This document shows positions 32,412 to 43,000 of a DNA stretch of 64,000 nucleotides, in pieces (position 1 is the first letter of the stretch; the number at the start of each line of letters is the position of its first letter). The DNA is from Stappia taiwanensis. Its GTDB lineage: Bacteria; Pseudomonadota; Alphaproteobacteria; Rhizobiales; Stappiaceae. The stretch is from contig NZ_BMCR01000001.1 in NCBI RefSeq assembly GCF_014635285.1, forward strand, positions 434,001 through 498,000, in the 5' to 3' direction. The notes under the pieces were generated by a model, which was not told the DNA's origin, did not search any database, and was given only the letters and a program-made list of their open reading frames with translations. Made by a program: the position numbers and the translations under genes.

Positions 32412-35400
32412 GTGCTTGAGACCCTATTCCAGCAGCAGAGCAACACCGTCGTCACCGGCGTGCCCGATGGCGCGGAGGCCTATGTGCTGGCCCGGCTGCT
32501 GGCCGGGGGCGCCAAGGGGCTTTCCTGCCTGTTCATTGCGCGTGACGCGCCGCACGCCCGCTCGGTGCAGGATGCGCTCGGCTATTTCGCTCCCGAGGTG
32601 GAGGTGATCGACCTGCCGGCCTGGGACTGCCTGCCCTATGACCGGGTTTCCCCCAACGCCGCGGTGGTGTCCCGGCGACTGGCGACGATGGGGCGCCTTG
32701 CCGGCGGCCTTGCGGATGACCGTCAGACCGTGCTGATCACCACCGTCAACGCGGCGCTGCAGCGGTTGCCGACGCGCGACTGGGCGCGGGCGCAGAACTG
32801 GCACGCGCTGCCGGGCAACAGCGTCGACATCCAGGCGCTCGTGACCTGGCTGGAGACCAACGGCTTTTCCCGCTCGCCCACGGTGCAGGACACCGGCGAG
32901 TACGCGGTGCGCGGCGGCATCATCGACATTTTCGCCCCCGGCATGGCCGCGCCGGTGCGGCTCGACTTCTTCGGCGACACGCTGGAATCGATCCGCGAAT
33001 TCGACGCCGACAGTCAGCGCACCACCCGCCAACTCAAGCGCATCGAATTGCTGGCGATGAGCGAGACCACCCTGTCGGAGGAGGTGATTTCCCGCTTTCG
33101 CAAGGGCTATGTGGCCCAGTTCGGCGCCACCGACCGGGACGACATTCTCTACCAGTCGATCAGCGAGGGGCGCCGCTACGCCGGCATGGAGCATTGGCTG
33201 CCGCTGTTCCATGAGCGGATGGAAACCGTCTTCGACTACGCCGAGGGCGCGCCGGTGGTGCTGTCAGCGGCCATCGACGACGTGGTGCGCGAACGGCTCG
33301 ATCAGGTGGGCGAACACTACGCCGCCCGGCAAGAGGCGATGGGAGCCGGCAAGGCCAGCGGCGCCGTGCCCTACCGGCCGCTACCGCCGGATGCGCTCTA
33401 TCTCGACCAGAGCGGCTGGAACGCGGCGCTTGCCGATGGCACCTCGGTGCGCCTTTCGCCCTTTGACCTGCCGGCGGATGGCAGCGGCCGGCAAACGGTG
33501 GCGCTTGATGGCCGCAAGGGCCGCAGCTTCGCCGCCGAGCGGGCTGCCGGCGACATCAACATCTTCGACGCGCTGACCGCCCATGCCTCCGCCCGGCGCA
33601 AGCAGGGCAGCCGCATCGTCATCGCCTGCTGGAGCGAGGGCTCGCGCGAGCGTCTGTCCCATGTGCTCGCCGATCATGGCCTTGACCGGGCCGCGCCGGT
33701 CGCCTCCGACGCCGATGCGCGGGCGCTGCCGCAGGGCATGACGGCGCTGGCGATTCTCGGCGTGGAAGCCGGCTTCGAGATCGACGACCTGACCCTCGTC
33801 AGCGAACAGGACATTCTCGGCGACCGGCTGGTGCGTCAGAGCCGCCGCCGCGCCAAGGGCGCCAACGTGCTGACCGAGGCGGCCAGCCTGTCGCAGAACG
33901 ATCTGGTGGTGCATGTCGACCATGGTATCGGCCGCTTCATCGGCCTGAAGACCATCGAGGCGGTGGGCGCGCCGCATGACTGTCTGGAGCTGCAATATGC
34001 CGGCGGCGACAAGCTGTTCCTGCCGGTGGAGAACATCGAGCTTCTGACCCGCTACGGCTCGGAAGATACCGAAGCCCAGCTCGACAAGCTCGGCGGCGGC
34101 GCCTGGCAGGCGCGCAAGGCGCGCATGAAGAAGCGCATCCTTGAGATCGCCGATGGCCTGATCAAGACCGCCGCCGCCCGGGCGCTGCGCACCGCGCCGC
34201 CCATCGATCCGCCGGAAGGCGTCTATGACGAATTCGCCGCCCGCTTCCCCTATGACGAGACCGACGACCAGCTCAATGCCATCGACGCGGTCTTCGCCGA
34301 TCTGACCTCCGGCCGGCCGATGGACCGGCTGATCTGCGGCGACGTCGGTTTCGGCAAGACCGAGGTGGCGCTGCGGGCCGCCTTCATCACCGCCATGACC
34401 GGGCGCCAGGTGGCGCTGGTGGTGCCGACCACCCTTCTGGCGCGGCAGCATTTCAAGACCTTCTCCGAACGCTTCCAGGGCCTGCCGATCACCGTCTGCC
34501 ACGCCTCCCGGCTGGTGCCGCCCAAGGAGCTGTCGGCCACCAAGAAGGGGTTGGCGGACGGGTCCGTCGATATTGTCGTCGGCACCCATGCGCTGCTCGG
34601 CAAGGGGATGAGCTTCCGCGATCTGGGCCTGTTGATCATCGACGAGGAGCAGCATTTCGGCGTGAAGCACAAGGAGCGGCTGAAGGAGCTGAAATCCGAG
34701 GTCCACGTCCTGACCCTGTCGGCAACGCCGATCCCGCGCACCTTGCAACTGGCGCTGACCGGTGTGCGCGAGCTGTCGCTGATCGCCACCCCGCCGGTGG
34801 ACCGGTTGGCGGTGCGCACCTTCATTTCGCCGTTCGATCCGATCGTCGTGCGCGAGGCGCTTCTGCGCGAGCGCTATCGTGGCGGCCAGAGCTTCTATGT
34901 CTGCCCGCGCGTGTCGGACCTCGCCGACACCAAGGCGTTCCTCGATGAAACCGTGCCGGAGGTGAAGGTGGCCGTCGCCCATGGCCAGATGCCGCCGGGC
35001 GAGCTGGAAGACGTGATGAACGCCTTCTACGAGGGCAAGTACGATGTGCTGCTCTCCACCACCATCGTCGAATCGGGCCTGGATGTGCCCACGGCGAACA
35101 CGCTGATCGTGCACCGGGCGGACATGTTCGGTCTGTCCCAGCTCTATCAGCTGCGTGGCCGCGTTGGCCGGTCCAAGACCCGCGCCTATGCGCTGTTCAC
35201 CGTGCCGGCCAACAAGACGCTGACCGCCACCGCCGACCGGCGGCTGAAGGTGCTGCAATCGCTCGACAGCCTGGGCGCCGGCTTCCAGCTCGCCAGCCAC
35301 GATCTCGACATTCGCGGCGCTGGCAATCTTCTGGGCGAGGAACAGTCCGGCCACATCAAGGAAGTCGGCTTCGAGCTTTACCAGCAGATGCTGGAAGAAG

Positions 35401-35912
35401 CGGTGGCCCAGCTCAAGGCCGGCGATGACAGCCTTGGCGAGGAGGCCTGGTCGCCCCAGATCCAGGTCGGCACGCCAGTGCTGATTCCCGAGCCTTACGT
35501 CCCGGATCTGCAACTGCGCCTGTCACTCTACCGCCGCCTGTCGGAGCTGGCCGAACCGGAGGAGATCGACGCCTTCGGTGCGGAGCTGATCGACCGCTTC
35601 GGGCCGCTGCCGGAGGAGGTGGAGCATCTTCTGAAGATCGTCTTCATCAAGGGCCTGTGCCGCCGCGCCCATGTGGAGAAGATCGACGCCGGCCCCAAGG
35701 GCGTCGTCATCGCCTTCCGGGGCAACGAGTTCGCCAATCCGGCGGGCCTCGTTGCCTATATCGCCGAACAGGGTGTCCTGGCCAAGATCCGCCCCGACCA
35801 GAAGGTCGTGCTGTCGCGCGACTGGGATACGGCGGAGCAGCGGTTGAAGGGCACGGCTGCCGTGCTGCTAAAGCTGGTGCGGCTGGCGGAGGCGGAAAGC
35901 AAGGCGGCCTGA
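32412..35912 (+). CDS. mfd: Transcription-repair coupling factor Mfd
   Basis: A 1166-aa translocase that removes stalled RNA polymerase and recruits UvrA. It has the UvrB-homology N-terminus, the RNAP-interacting domain with HVDHGIGRFIGL and then RecG-like helicase motors: CGDVGFGKTEVALRA, IIDEEQHFG, LSATPIPRTL and QLRGRVGRSKT. The C-terminal TRCF domain (about 1010-1120) is present. The start is GTG 32412. Full length. Confidence 0.97.
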   Translation: MLETLFQQQSNTVVTGVPDGAEAYVLARLLAGGAKGLSCLFIARDAPHARSVQDALGYFAPEVEVIDLPAWDCLPYDRVSPNAAVVSRRLATMGRLAGGLADDRQTVLITTVNAALQRLPTRDWARAQNWHALPGNSVDIQALVTWLETNGFSRSPTVQDTGEYAVRGGIIDIFAPGMAAPVRLDFFGDTLESIREFDADSQRTTRQLKRIELLAMSETTLSEEVISRFRKGYVAQFGATDRDDILYQSISEGRRYAGMEHWLPLFHERMETVFDYAEGAPVVLSAAIDDVVRERLDQVGEHYAARQEAMGAGKASGAVPYRPLPPDALYLDQSGWNAALADGTSVRLSPFDLPADGSGRQTVALDGRKGRSFAAERAAGDINIFDALTAHASARRKQGSRIVIACWSEGSRERLSHVLADHGLDRAAPVASDADARALPQGMTALAILGVEAGFEIDDLTLVSEQDILGDRLVRQSRRRAKGANVLTEAASLSQNDLVVHVDHGIGRFIGLKTIEAVGAPHDCLELQYAGGDKLFLPVENIELLTRYGSEDTEAQLDKLGGGAWQARKARMKKRILEIADGLIKTAAARALRTAPPIDPPEGVYDEFAARFPYDETDDQLNAIDAVFADLTSGRPMDRLICGDVGFGKTEVALRAAFITAMTGRQVALVVPTTLLARQHFKTFSERFQGLPITVCHASRLVPPKELSATKKGLADGSVDIVVGTHALLGKGMSFRDLGLLIIDEEQHFGVKHKERLKELKSEVHVLTLSATPIPRTLQLALTGVRELSLIATPPVDRLAVRTFISPFDPIVVREALLRERYRGGQSFYVCPRVSDLADTKAFLDETVPEVKVAVAHGQMPPGELEDVMNAFYEGKYDVLLSTTIVESGLDVPTANTLIVHRADMFGLSQLYQLRGRVGRSKTRAYALFTVPANKTLTATADRRLKVLQSLDSLGAGFQLASHDLDIRGAGNLLGEEQSGHIKEVGFELYQQMLEEAVAQLKAGDDSLGEEAWSPQIQVGTPVLIPEPYVPDLQLRLSLYRRLSELAEPEEIDAFGAELIDRFGPLPEEVEHLLKIVFIKGLCRRAHVEKIDAGPKGVVIAFRGNEFANPAGLVAYIAEQGVLAKIRPDQKVVLSRDWDTAEQRLKGTAAVLLKLVRLAEAESKAA

Positions 35913-36096
35913 GCGGCCGTTTCCGCCTCGCAAGGCGACCAGGGGCGCGTCGTCGTCTCCTCATCGGCAGGTGAGGGCGCGAGAAGGTGACATGCGCGGG
36001 AAAATGCATTTCGGCGGGCGCTGGCAACGAAGCATTAAGCCTGATGGCACATAGTGAGGGCCGTCGAGCAGTGTGTTCCTGTCAGGTCTCGTCCCC

Positions 36097-36435
36097 GTGT
36101 CATTCAAAACCACCCGATATCGTCGCAAGACCCTTTGGCAGCGCCTCATCGCCCCGTTCGTGGCGGTCGCCTTGCTGGGCTATTTCGGCTTCCATGCGCT
36201 CAATGGCGAGCTGGGGCTTGTCGGCAAGGCACGCCTCGAGCACCGCTTCGCGGCACTGGAAACCGAGCTTGCCGAGCTGCGCAGCCAGCGCGAGGAGCTG
36301 GAAAGCCGGGTTGCCCTGATGCGCCCGGAAAGCCTTGATCCGGACATGATCGACGAGCGCGCCCGCGCCAGCCTCAATCTCGTGCACCCGGACGAACTGG
36401 CCATTCTGCGCCCTTCCGCAAGAGCGGGAATTTAA
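36097..36435 (+). CDS. ftsB: Septum-formation protein FtsB/DivIC
   Basis: A 112-aa bitopic protein: basic N-terminus (TTRYRRKTLWQR), one membrane span (LIAPFVAVALLGYFGF) and a periplasmic coiled coil (RFAALETELAELRSQREELE). This is the FtsB/DivIC build. The tail contains RARASLNLVHPDEL, typical of alphaproteobacteria, where this gene precedes pdhA. GTG 36097 and GTG 36073 are both possible starts; neither has a strong ribosome site. The stop codon lies in a long inverted repeat. Confidence 0.8.
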   Translation: MSFKTTRYRRKTLWQRLIAPFVAVALLGYFGFHALNGELGLVGKARLEHRFAALETELAELRSQREELESRVALMRPESLDPDMIDERARASLNLVHPDELAILRPSARAGI

Positions 36436-36479
36436 TCGAAATTCAGTTGAATTGGTCGTTTCAACTGAATTTCGATTAA
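36432..36479. repeat. Perfect 20-bp AT-rich inverted repeat at the ftsB end
   Basis: TTAATCGAAATTCAGTTGAA (36432-36451) is matched exactly by its reverse complement at 36460-36479 around an 8-base loop. No T tract follows. The left arm contains the ftsB stop. It is AT-rich against a GC-rich background. It may act as a terminator-like or mRNA-end hairpin, or be a small mobile repeat. Confidence 0.7.
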
Positions 36480-36632
36480 TATCTGAATCTGTCATATAAT
36501 TCATATGCTAAACGCTGTACGGTTCTCGCCGTACGTGGCCTTTTATTGACATTCGCCATCAGGTACCGTCCGCTAGGATTTTCTAGGGGAAGCGCCGTCC
36601 CGCAAGGGACTTAAATCATTGAGACGAGGGAC

Positions 36633-37685
36633 ATGGCAGCAACGTCGAAGAAAGCAGCCGCATCGCGCGCGGGAAGCGCCGGGCGGTCCAGGGGAGGGGC
36701 GGCGAAAGCAGCGCCCGCGGTCGCGGATTTCACCAAGGAACAGGAGTTCGATGCCTATCGGCACATGCTGCTGATCCGCCGGTTCGAGGAAAAGGCCGGC
36801 CAGCTCTACGGCATGGGGCTGATCGGCGGGTTCTGTCACCTCTACATCGGTCAGGAAGCGGTCGTCGTCGGCATGCGCATGGCGTCGAGCGAAGGCGACC
36901 AGATGATCACCGGATACCGGGATCACGGCCACATGCTCGCCATGGACATGGACGCCAAGGGCGTCATGGCCGAGTTGACCGGGCGCCGGGGCGGCTATTC
37001 CAAGGGGAAGGGCGGCTCCATGCACATGTTCTCCAAGGAAAAGAACTTCTACGGCGGCCACGGCATCGTCGGCGCGCAGGTGTCGCTCGGCACCGGTCTG
37101 GGCTTTGCCAACAAGTACCGCGAAAACGGTGCGGTCGCGATGACCTACTTCGGCGATGGCGCCGCCAACCAGGGCCAGGTCTACGAGAGCTTCAACATGG
37201 CCGAGCTGTGGAAGCTGCCGGTGATCTACGTCATCGAGAACAACAAATACGGCATGGGCACCAGCATCGAGCGCGCCTCCGCCACCACCGACCTTTCCCA
37301 TCGCGGCGCCTCCTTCGGCATTCCCGGCGAGCAGGTCGATGGCATGGATGTGCGCGCGGTGATGGCCGCCAGCGAAAAGGCGCTGGAGCACTGCCGCGCC
37401 GGCAAGGGCCCCTACATCCTGGAGATGATCACCTACCGCTATCGCGGTCATTCCATGTCCGATCCGGCCAAGTACCGCTCCAAGGAGGAGGTGCAGAAGA
37501 TGCGGACCGAGCACGACCCGATCGAGCAGGTTCGGGCCCGTCTTCTGGAAAAGGGCTGGGCCACCGAGGATGAGCTGAAGGCCATCGACAAGGAGGTTCG
37601 CGAGATCGTCGCCGAGGCGGCCGAATTCGCCCAGACCGACCCGGAGCCGGATGCCTCCGAGCTCTACACCGACATTCTTCTCTGA
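36633..37685 (+). CDS. pdhA: Pyruvate dehydrogenase E1 alpha
   Basis: A 350-aa thiamine-diphosphate-dependent subunit that decarboxylates pyruvate with PdhB. The TPP-binding motif YFGDGAANQGQ...NN (about residues 171-200), the GGSMHMF segment and the phosphorylation-loop-like YRGHSMSDPAKYRS are present. The N-terminal 30 residues are Ala/Lys/Ser-rich. A -35-like TTGACA is at 36546 and a short hairpin GTACGG/CCGTAC at 36517-36534. First gene of pdhABC. Confidence 0.95.
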   Translation: MAATSKKAAASRAGSAGRSRGGAAKAAPAVADFTKEQEFDAYRHMLLIRRFEEKAGQLYGMGLIGGFCHLYIGQEAVVVGMRMASSEGDQMITGYRDHGHMLAMDMDAKGVMAELTGRRGGYSKGKGGSMHMFSKEKNFYGGHGIVGAQVSLGTGLGFANKYRENGAVAMTYFGDGAANQGQVYESFNMAELWKLPVIYVIENNKYGMGTSIERASATTDLSHRGASFGIPGEQVDGMDVRAVMAASEKALEHCRAGKGPYILEMITYRYRGHSMSDPAKYRSKEEVQKMRTEHDPIEQVRARLLEKGWATEDELKAIDKEVREIVAEAAEFAQTDPEPDASELYTDILL

Positions 37686-37700
37686 GGGCGGGGACCTACG

Positions 37701-39077
<1,377 letters not shown>

Positions 39078-39090
39078 GGGGGAGACACAG

Positions 39091-40455
39091 ATGCCGATCA
39101 AGATTCTGATGCCGGCCCTCTCGCCGACCATGGAAGAGGGCAATCTTGCCAAGTGGCTGATCAAGGAAGGAGAGACCATCTCCGCCGGTGACGTCATTGC
39201 CGAGATCGAGACCGACAAGGCGACCATGGAAGTGGAAGCGGTCGACGAGGGCACCATGGGCAAGATCCTGGTGGCCGAGGGCACCGAGGGTGTGAAGGTC
39301 AACGAGGTGATCGCCCTTCTGCTGGAAGATGGCGAGGATGCTTCGGCGCTGGAAGGCGCCGCAAGTGGCGTCGGCGGCGACAATGGCGGCCCGAAGGCCG
39401 CCCCGGTGGAAACGCCCGCACCGGCCCCAGCGGCAGCGGTTGCACCAGCTGCAGAAGCGCCGACACCGGCCGCGCCCGCAGCGCCTGTTGCCGCTTCCGG
39501 CGAGCGCATCTTCGCCTCGCCGCTGGCCCGCCGGCTCGCTGCCCAGAACGAACTTGACCTCAAGGCCCTGACCGGCTCCGGCCCGCATGGCCGGATCGTC
39601 AAGCGCGACATCGACAAGGCCGTCAGCGAAGGCACCGGCAAGGCCGTGGCCGCGCCGGCCGCGGAAGCGCCGAAACCTGCTGCTGCGGCGCCTGCGCCGG
39701 CCATGGCAGCCGGCCCGTCCAGCGATCAGGTGCTCAAGCTGTTCGAGGAAGGCTCCTACGAGCTGGTGCCCCATGACGGCATGCGCAAGACGATCGCCCG
39801 CCGCTTGCAGGAATCCAAGCAGACCATCCCGCATTTCTACGTCACCGTGGATTGCGAACTGGACGCCCTGCTGGCCCTGCGCGCCCAGCTCAACGCCGCT
39901 GCACCGACGAGCAAGGACGGCAAGCCCGCCTACAAGCTGTCGGTCAACGACATGGTGATCAAGGCCATGGCGCTGGCCCTTCGCGATGTGCCGGAAGCCA
40001 ACGTCTCCTGGACGGATGACGCCATGGTCAAGCACAAGCACGTCGATGTCGGTGTTGCCGTGTCGATCCCCGGCGGCCTGATCACCCCGATCGTGCGCAG
40101 CGCCGAGATGAAGCCGTTGTCGGTCATCTCCAACGAGATGAAGGACATGGGCACGCGCGCCAGGGAGCGCAAGCTCAAGCCCGAGGAGTACCAGGGTGGC
40201 ACCACGGCGGTCTCCAACATGGGGATGATGGGGGTGAAGGACTTCGCGGCGGTGGTCAATCCGCCCCATGCGACGATCCTGGCCGTCGGCGCCGGCGAAA
40301 AGCGCCCGGTGGTGAAGGACGACGCGCTGGCCATCGCCACGGTGATGTCCGTGACGCTTTCCACCGACCACCGTGCAGTCGATGGTGCGCTCGGGGCGGA
40401 GCTTCTCGCCGCCTTCAGGAGCTACATCGAAAACCCGATGTCGATGCTGGTATAA
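39091..40455 (+). CDS. pdhC: Dihydrolipoamide acetyltransferase E2
   Basis: A 454-aa E2 core protein: lipoyl domain (1-80), Ala/Pro linker, peripheral-subunit-binding domain ([20 protein letters not shown], about 147-180), second linker and the catalytic acetyltransferase domain with the terminal [14 protein letters not shown] motif (His and Asp active-site residues). It is full length. The next gene in the row is an AT-rich small gene rather than lpdA. Confidence 0.95.
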   Translation: MPIKILMPALSPTMEEGNLAKWLIKEGETISAGDVIAEIETDKATMEVEAVDEGTMGKILVAEGTEGVKVNEVIALLLEDGEDASALEGAASGVGGDNGGPKAAPVETPAPAPAAAVAPAAEAPTPAAPAAPVAASGERIFASPLARRLAAQNELDLKALTGSGPHGRIVKRDIDKAVSEGTGKAVAAPAAEAPKPAAAAPAPAMAAGPSSDQVLKLFEEGSYELVPHDGMRKTIARRLQESKQTIPHFYVTVDCELDALLALRAQLNAAAPTSKDGKPAYKLSVNDMVIKAMALALRDVPEANVSWTDDAMVKHKHVDVGVAVSIPGGLITPIVRSAEMKPLSVISNEMKDMGTRARERKLKPEEYQGGTTAVSNMGMMGVKDFAAVVNPPHATILAVGAGEKRPVVKDDALAIATVMSVTLSTDHRAVDGALGAELLAAFRSYIENPMSMLV

Positions 40456-40477
40456 AGTATACTGAAAGGATTTATAC

Positions 40478-40696
40478 GTGGCAAAAGTAAGTTTAGGGAT
40501 GAAGAGTCACCCTCTTAGCCGAGAGGAAAATGGTGTTGAATTTGAAATTCATGCTAATGATGGCGCAAAAATAGGTGAATTAGTTGTCAGCAAAGGCGGC
40601 GTTCGATGGAAACCCAAAGGTCAACACGATCATTTTTTTGCTGATTGGAAAAAATTCAATAAAATAATGTCTGATGCAGGGCTAAAGAAGAAGTGA
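40478..40696 (+). CDS. AT-rich 72-aa gene of foreign composition
   Basis: A 72-aa basic protein (MAKVSLGMKSHPLSREENGV, then ELVVSKGGVRWKPKGQHDHF and WKKFNKIMSDAGLKKK). No family is recognised with confidence. Codon use is A/T-rich (AAA, GAA, AAT, GTT), in strong contrast to the flanking pdhC and lpdA genes. It starts 22 bp after pdhC with GAAAGGA nearby. It splits pdhABC from lpdA by about 400 bp of atypical DNA, suggesting recent arrival. A small nucleic-acid-binding protein is a guess only. Confidence 0.6.
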   Translation: MAKVSLGMKSHPLSREENGVEFEIHANDGAKIGELVVSKGGVRWKPKGQHDHFFADWKKFNKIMSDAGLKKK

Positions 40697-40743
40697 CGCA
40701 ACTTGGTTATTTCGGTGCGTTTTCTTCGCTGATCTAAGTGCAC

Positions 40744-40771
40744 GCGGTAGCTAGGTGTGCCTAGCTACCGC
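40744..40771. repeat. 12-bp perfect hairpin behind the AT-rich gene
   Basis: GCGGTAGCTAGG and CCTAGCTACCGC around TGTG form a perfect stem. No T run follows. It may end transcription of the inserted gene or mark the right side of the inserted DNA. It lies 81 bp before lpdA. Confidence 0.6.
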
Positions 40772-40851
40772 TGTCTACGGGATTTCGAAATTCTCGGACG
40801 TAAGGCAATGCGCTTCTGTCCGATTTAGCCGTCCGAGCTGGAGGAATTTTC

Positions 40852-42300
40852 ATGAGCGCAACGTCATATGACGTGATCATCATCGGCTCGGGGCCGGGCG
40901 GCTATGTGACGGCAATCCGCGCCGCGCAGCTGGGCCTGAAGACCGCGATCGTCGAACGTGAACATCTGGGCGGCATCTGCCTCAACTGGGGCTGCATCCC
41001 GACCAAGGCGCTGCTGCGCTCCGCCGAAATCCTCGATCATGCCAACCACGCCAAGAGCTACGGCCTGACGCTCGAAGGCAAGATGACCGCCGACGTCAAG
41101 GATGTGGTCAAACGCTCGCGCGGCGTGTCGGCGCGGCTCAATGGCGGCGTCGCCTTCCTGATGAAGAAGAACAAGATCGACGTGATCTGGGGCGAGGCCA
41201 AGCTGACCAGGCCCGGCGAGATCACTGTCGGGAAATCGTCCAAGCCCGTGGTCGAGCCGCAGAACCCGGTTCCCAAGGGCGTGAAGGGCGAGGGCACCTA
41301 CACGGCAAAGCACATCATCGTCGCCACCGGCGCCCGTCCGCGTGCGCTGCCGGGCATCGAGCCGGACGGCAAGCTGATCTGGACCTATTTCGAGGCGATG
41401 AAGCCCGATGTCATGCCGAAATCGCTGGTGGTGATGGGCTCGGGCGCCATCGGCATCGAATTCGCCTCCTTCTACCGGTCCATGGGCGCGGACGTGACGG
41501 TGGTCGAAGTGATGCCGCAGGTGATGCCGGTGGAAGATGCGGAAATCTCCGCCCTGGCCCGCAAGCAGCTTGAAAAGCGCGGTATGAAGATCCTGACCGA
41601 AGCCAAGGTCACCAAGGTGGAGAAGGGCGCCGATTCGATCACCGCCCATGTGGAGACCCGGGACGGCAAGGTGCAGACCATCACCGCCGACCGGCTGATC
41701 TCGGCCGTTGGCGTGCAGGGCAACATCGAAGGGTTGGGCCTTGAGGCCCTCAATGTGAAGACCGACCGGGGCTGCATCGTCATCGACGGCTACGGCAAGA
41801 CCAACGTGCCGGGCCTTTATGCCATCGGCGATGTGGCCGGCCCGCCGATGCTCGCCCACAAGGCGGAGCATGAAGGCGTCGTCTGTATCGAGAAGATCGC
41901 CGGGCTGCCGAACGTCCACCCGATGGACAAGGGCAAGATCCCGGGCTGCACCTATTGCAATCCGCAGGTGGCGTCCGTCGGCCTGACCGAGGCAAAGGCG
42001 AAGGAAGCGGGCCGCGAGATCCGTGTCGGCCGCTACAGCTTCGGCGCCAACGGCAAAGCCATCGCCCTTGGCGAGGATCAAGGCATGATCAAGACGATCT
42101 TCGACAAGAAGACCGGCGAACTGCTCGGCGCGCATATGGTGGGCGCGGAAGTGACCGAACTGATCCAGGGCTTCGTCGTCGCCATGAATCTGGAGACGAC
42201 CGAGGAAGAGCTGATGCACACGATCTTCCCGCACCCGACCCTGTCGGAAATGATGAAGGAAAGCGTGCTCGACGCCTATGGCCGGGTGCTGAACGCCTGA
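40852..42300 (+). CDS. lpdA: Dihydrolipoamide dehydrogenase E3
   Basis: A 482-aa FAD disulfide oxidoreductase that reoxidises dihydrolipoyl groups of E2. The FAD motif GSGPGGYVTAIRAAQLG, the redox pair GGICLNWGCIPTKALL, the NAD motif VVMGSGAIGIEFASFYRSMG and the C-terminal HPTLSEMMKE (catalytic His) are present. GGAGG lies nine bases before the ATG. Presumably part of the pdh operon before the insertion. Confidence 0.96.
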   Translation: MSATSYDVIIIGSGPGGYVTAIRAAQLGLKTAIVEREHLGGICLNWGCIPTKALLRSAEILDHANHAKSYGLTLEGKMTADVKDVVKRSRGVSARLNGGVAFLMKKNKIDVIWGEAKLTRPGEITVGKSSKPVVEPQNPVPKGVKGEGTYTAKHIIVATGARPRALPGIEPDGKLIWTYFEAMKPDVMPKSLVVMGSGAIGIEFASFYRSMGADVTVVEVMPQVMPVEDAEISALARKQLEKRGMKILTEAKVTKVEKGADSITAHVETRDGKVQTITADRLISAVGVQGNIEGLGLEALNVKTDRGCIVIDGYGKTNVPGLYAIGDVAGPPMLAHKAEHEGVVCIEKIAGLPNVHPMDKGKIPGCTYCNPQVASVGLTEAKAKEAGREIRVGRYSFGANGKAIALGEDQGMIKTIFDKKTGELLGAHMVGAEVTELIQGFVVAMNLETTEEELMHTIFPHPTLSEMMKESVLDAYGRVLNA

Positions 42301-42342
42301 GGTGGCGGGCAGCCCCGGACTCTTTCCCGGCAGACGGCCAAT

Positions 42343-42366
42343 GCGCCGCCCTTCGGGGCGCTCTTG
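42343..42366 (+). terminator. Possible terminator after lpdA
   Basis: GCGCCGCC and GGGGCGC pair around CTTC, followed by TCTTGAGTT. It is a moderately strong hairpin with a weak T tract. Confidence 0.4.
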
Positions 42367-42446
42367 AGTTGTCGCGGGGAAGGGGTACCCTTGGAAGGCG
42401 CCGGGATCGCCCCGGACGCGGAGACACGTGAACGGGGGATAAGGAC

Positions 42447-42695
42447 ATGGACATCAAGAACATCGTCATCTGGTGCGTCATCGGCATCATCGCCGGCTGG
42501 CTCGCCAGCCTCGTCATCGGCGGCGGCGGTTTGATCCGCTACCTTCTGACCGGCATCATCGGTGCCTTCGTCGGCGGCTTCCTGTTCAGCTTTGCCGGCA
42601 TCAACATCAATCTGGGCAATGCTTACGTCAATCAGGTGGTGGTCGCCGCCGTTGGTGCAATTGTCGTCGTGCTGATTGCCCGGGTGCTGGCATGA
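42447..42695 (+). CDS. GlsB/YeaQ/YmgE-family membrane protein 1
   Basis: An 82-aa protein with three hydrophobic helices and the family's glycine pattern (IIAGWLASLVIGGGGLIRYL, ITGIIGAFVGGFLF-like). Formerly labelled transglycosylase-associated; role unknown, linked to stress. Its stop overlaps the next gene of the same family. Confidence 0.8.
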   Translation: MDIKNIVIWCVIGIIAGWLASLVIGGGGLIRYLLTGIIGAFVGGFLFSFAGININLGNAYVNQVVVAAVGAIVVVLIARVLA

Positions 42696-42934
42696 ACTTC
42701 ATTTTCTGGATCGCCATCGGGCTGATTGCCGGCGCGGTGGCGCACCGGGTGTTCGATAGTCGGGGCGGCTTTCTCGGCAGCCTCGTCGTCGGGCTGATCG
42801 GCGCCCTGCTTGGCGGAAAGCTGGCGGAAATCCTCAGGTTGAGCGTGACCGGCGGATTCATCGACCAGTTGGTCATCTCGACAATCGGCGCCATCCTTTT
42901 GCTGTTTGTCTGGCGAAAAATACGCGGAAACTGA
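42692..42934 (+). CDS. GlsB/YeaQ/YmgE-family membrane protein 2
   Basis: An 80-aa paralogue (GLIAGAVAHRVFDSRGGFLG, LIGALLGGKLAEIL) starting in the stop of gene 1 (ATGA). Three hydrophobic helices. The adjacent pair suggests a hetero-oligomer or simple duplication. Function is unknown. Confidence 0.75.
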   Translation: MNFIFWIAIGLIAGAVAHRVFDSRGGFLGSLVVGLIGALLGGKLAEILRLSVTGGFIDQLVISTIGAILLLFVWRKIRGN

Positions 42935-43000
42935 TGGCCGGCGACGGCTGCGACCATTGCGGCGCTTGACGCGCACGGCGAAGAAGGACATTTGAGGCGC

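Noticed and set aside
33381-35513. Long open frame antisense to mfd
   Set aside because: Shadow of the GC-rich sense gene, with no family feature or ribosome site.
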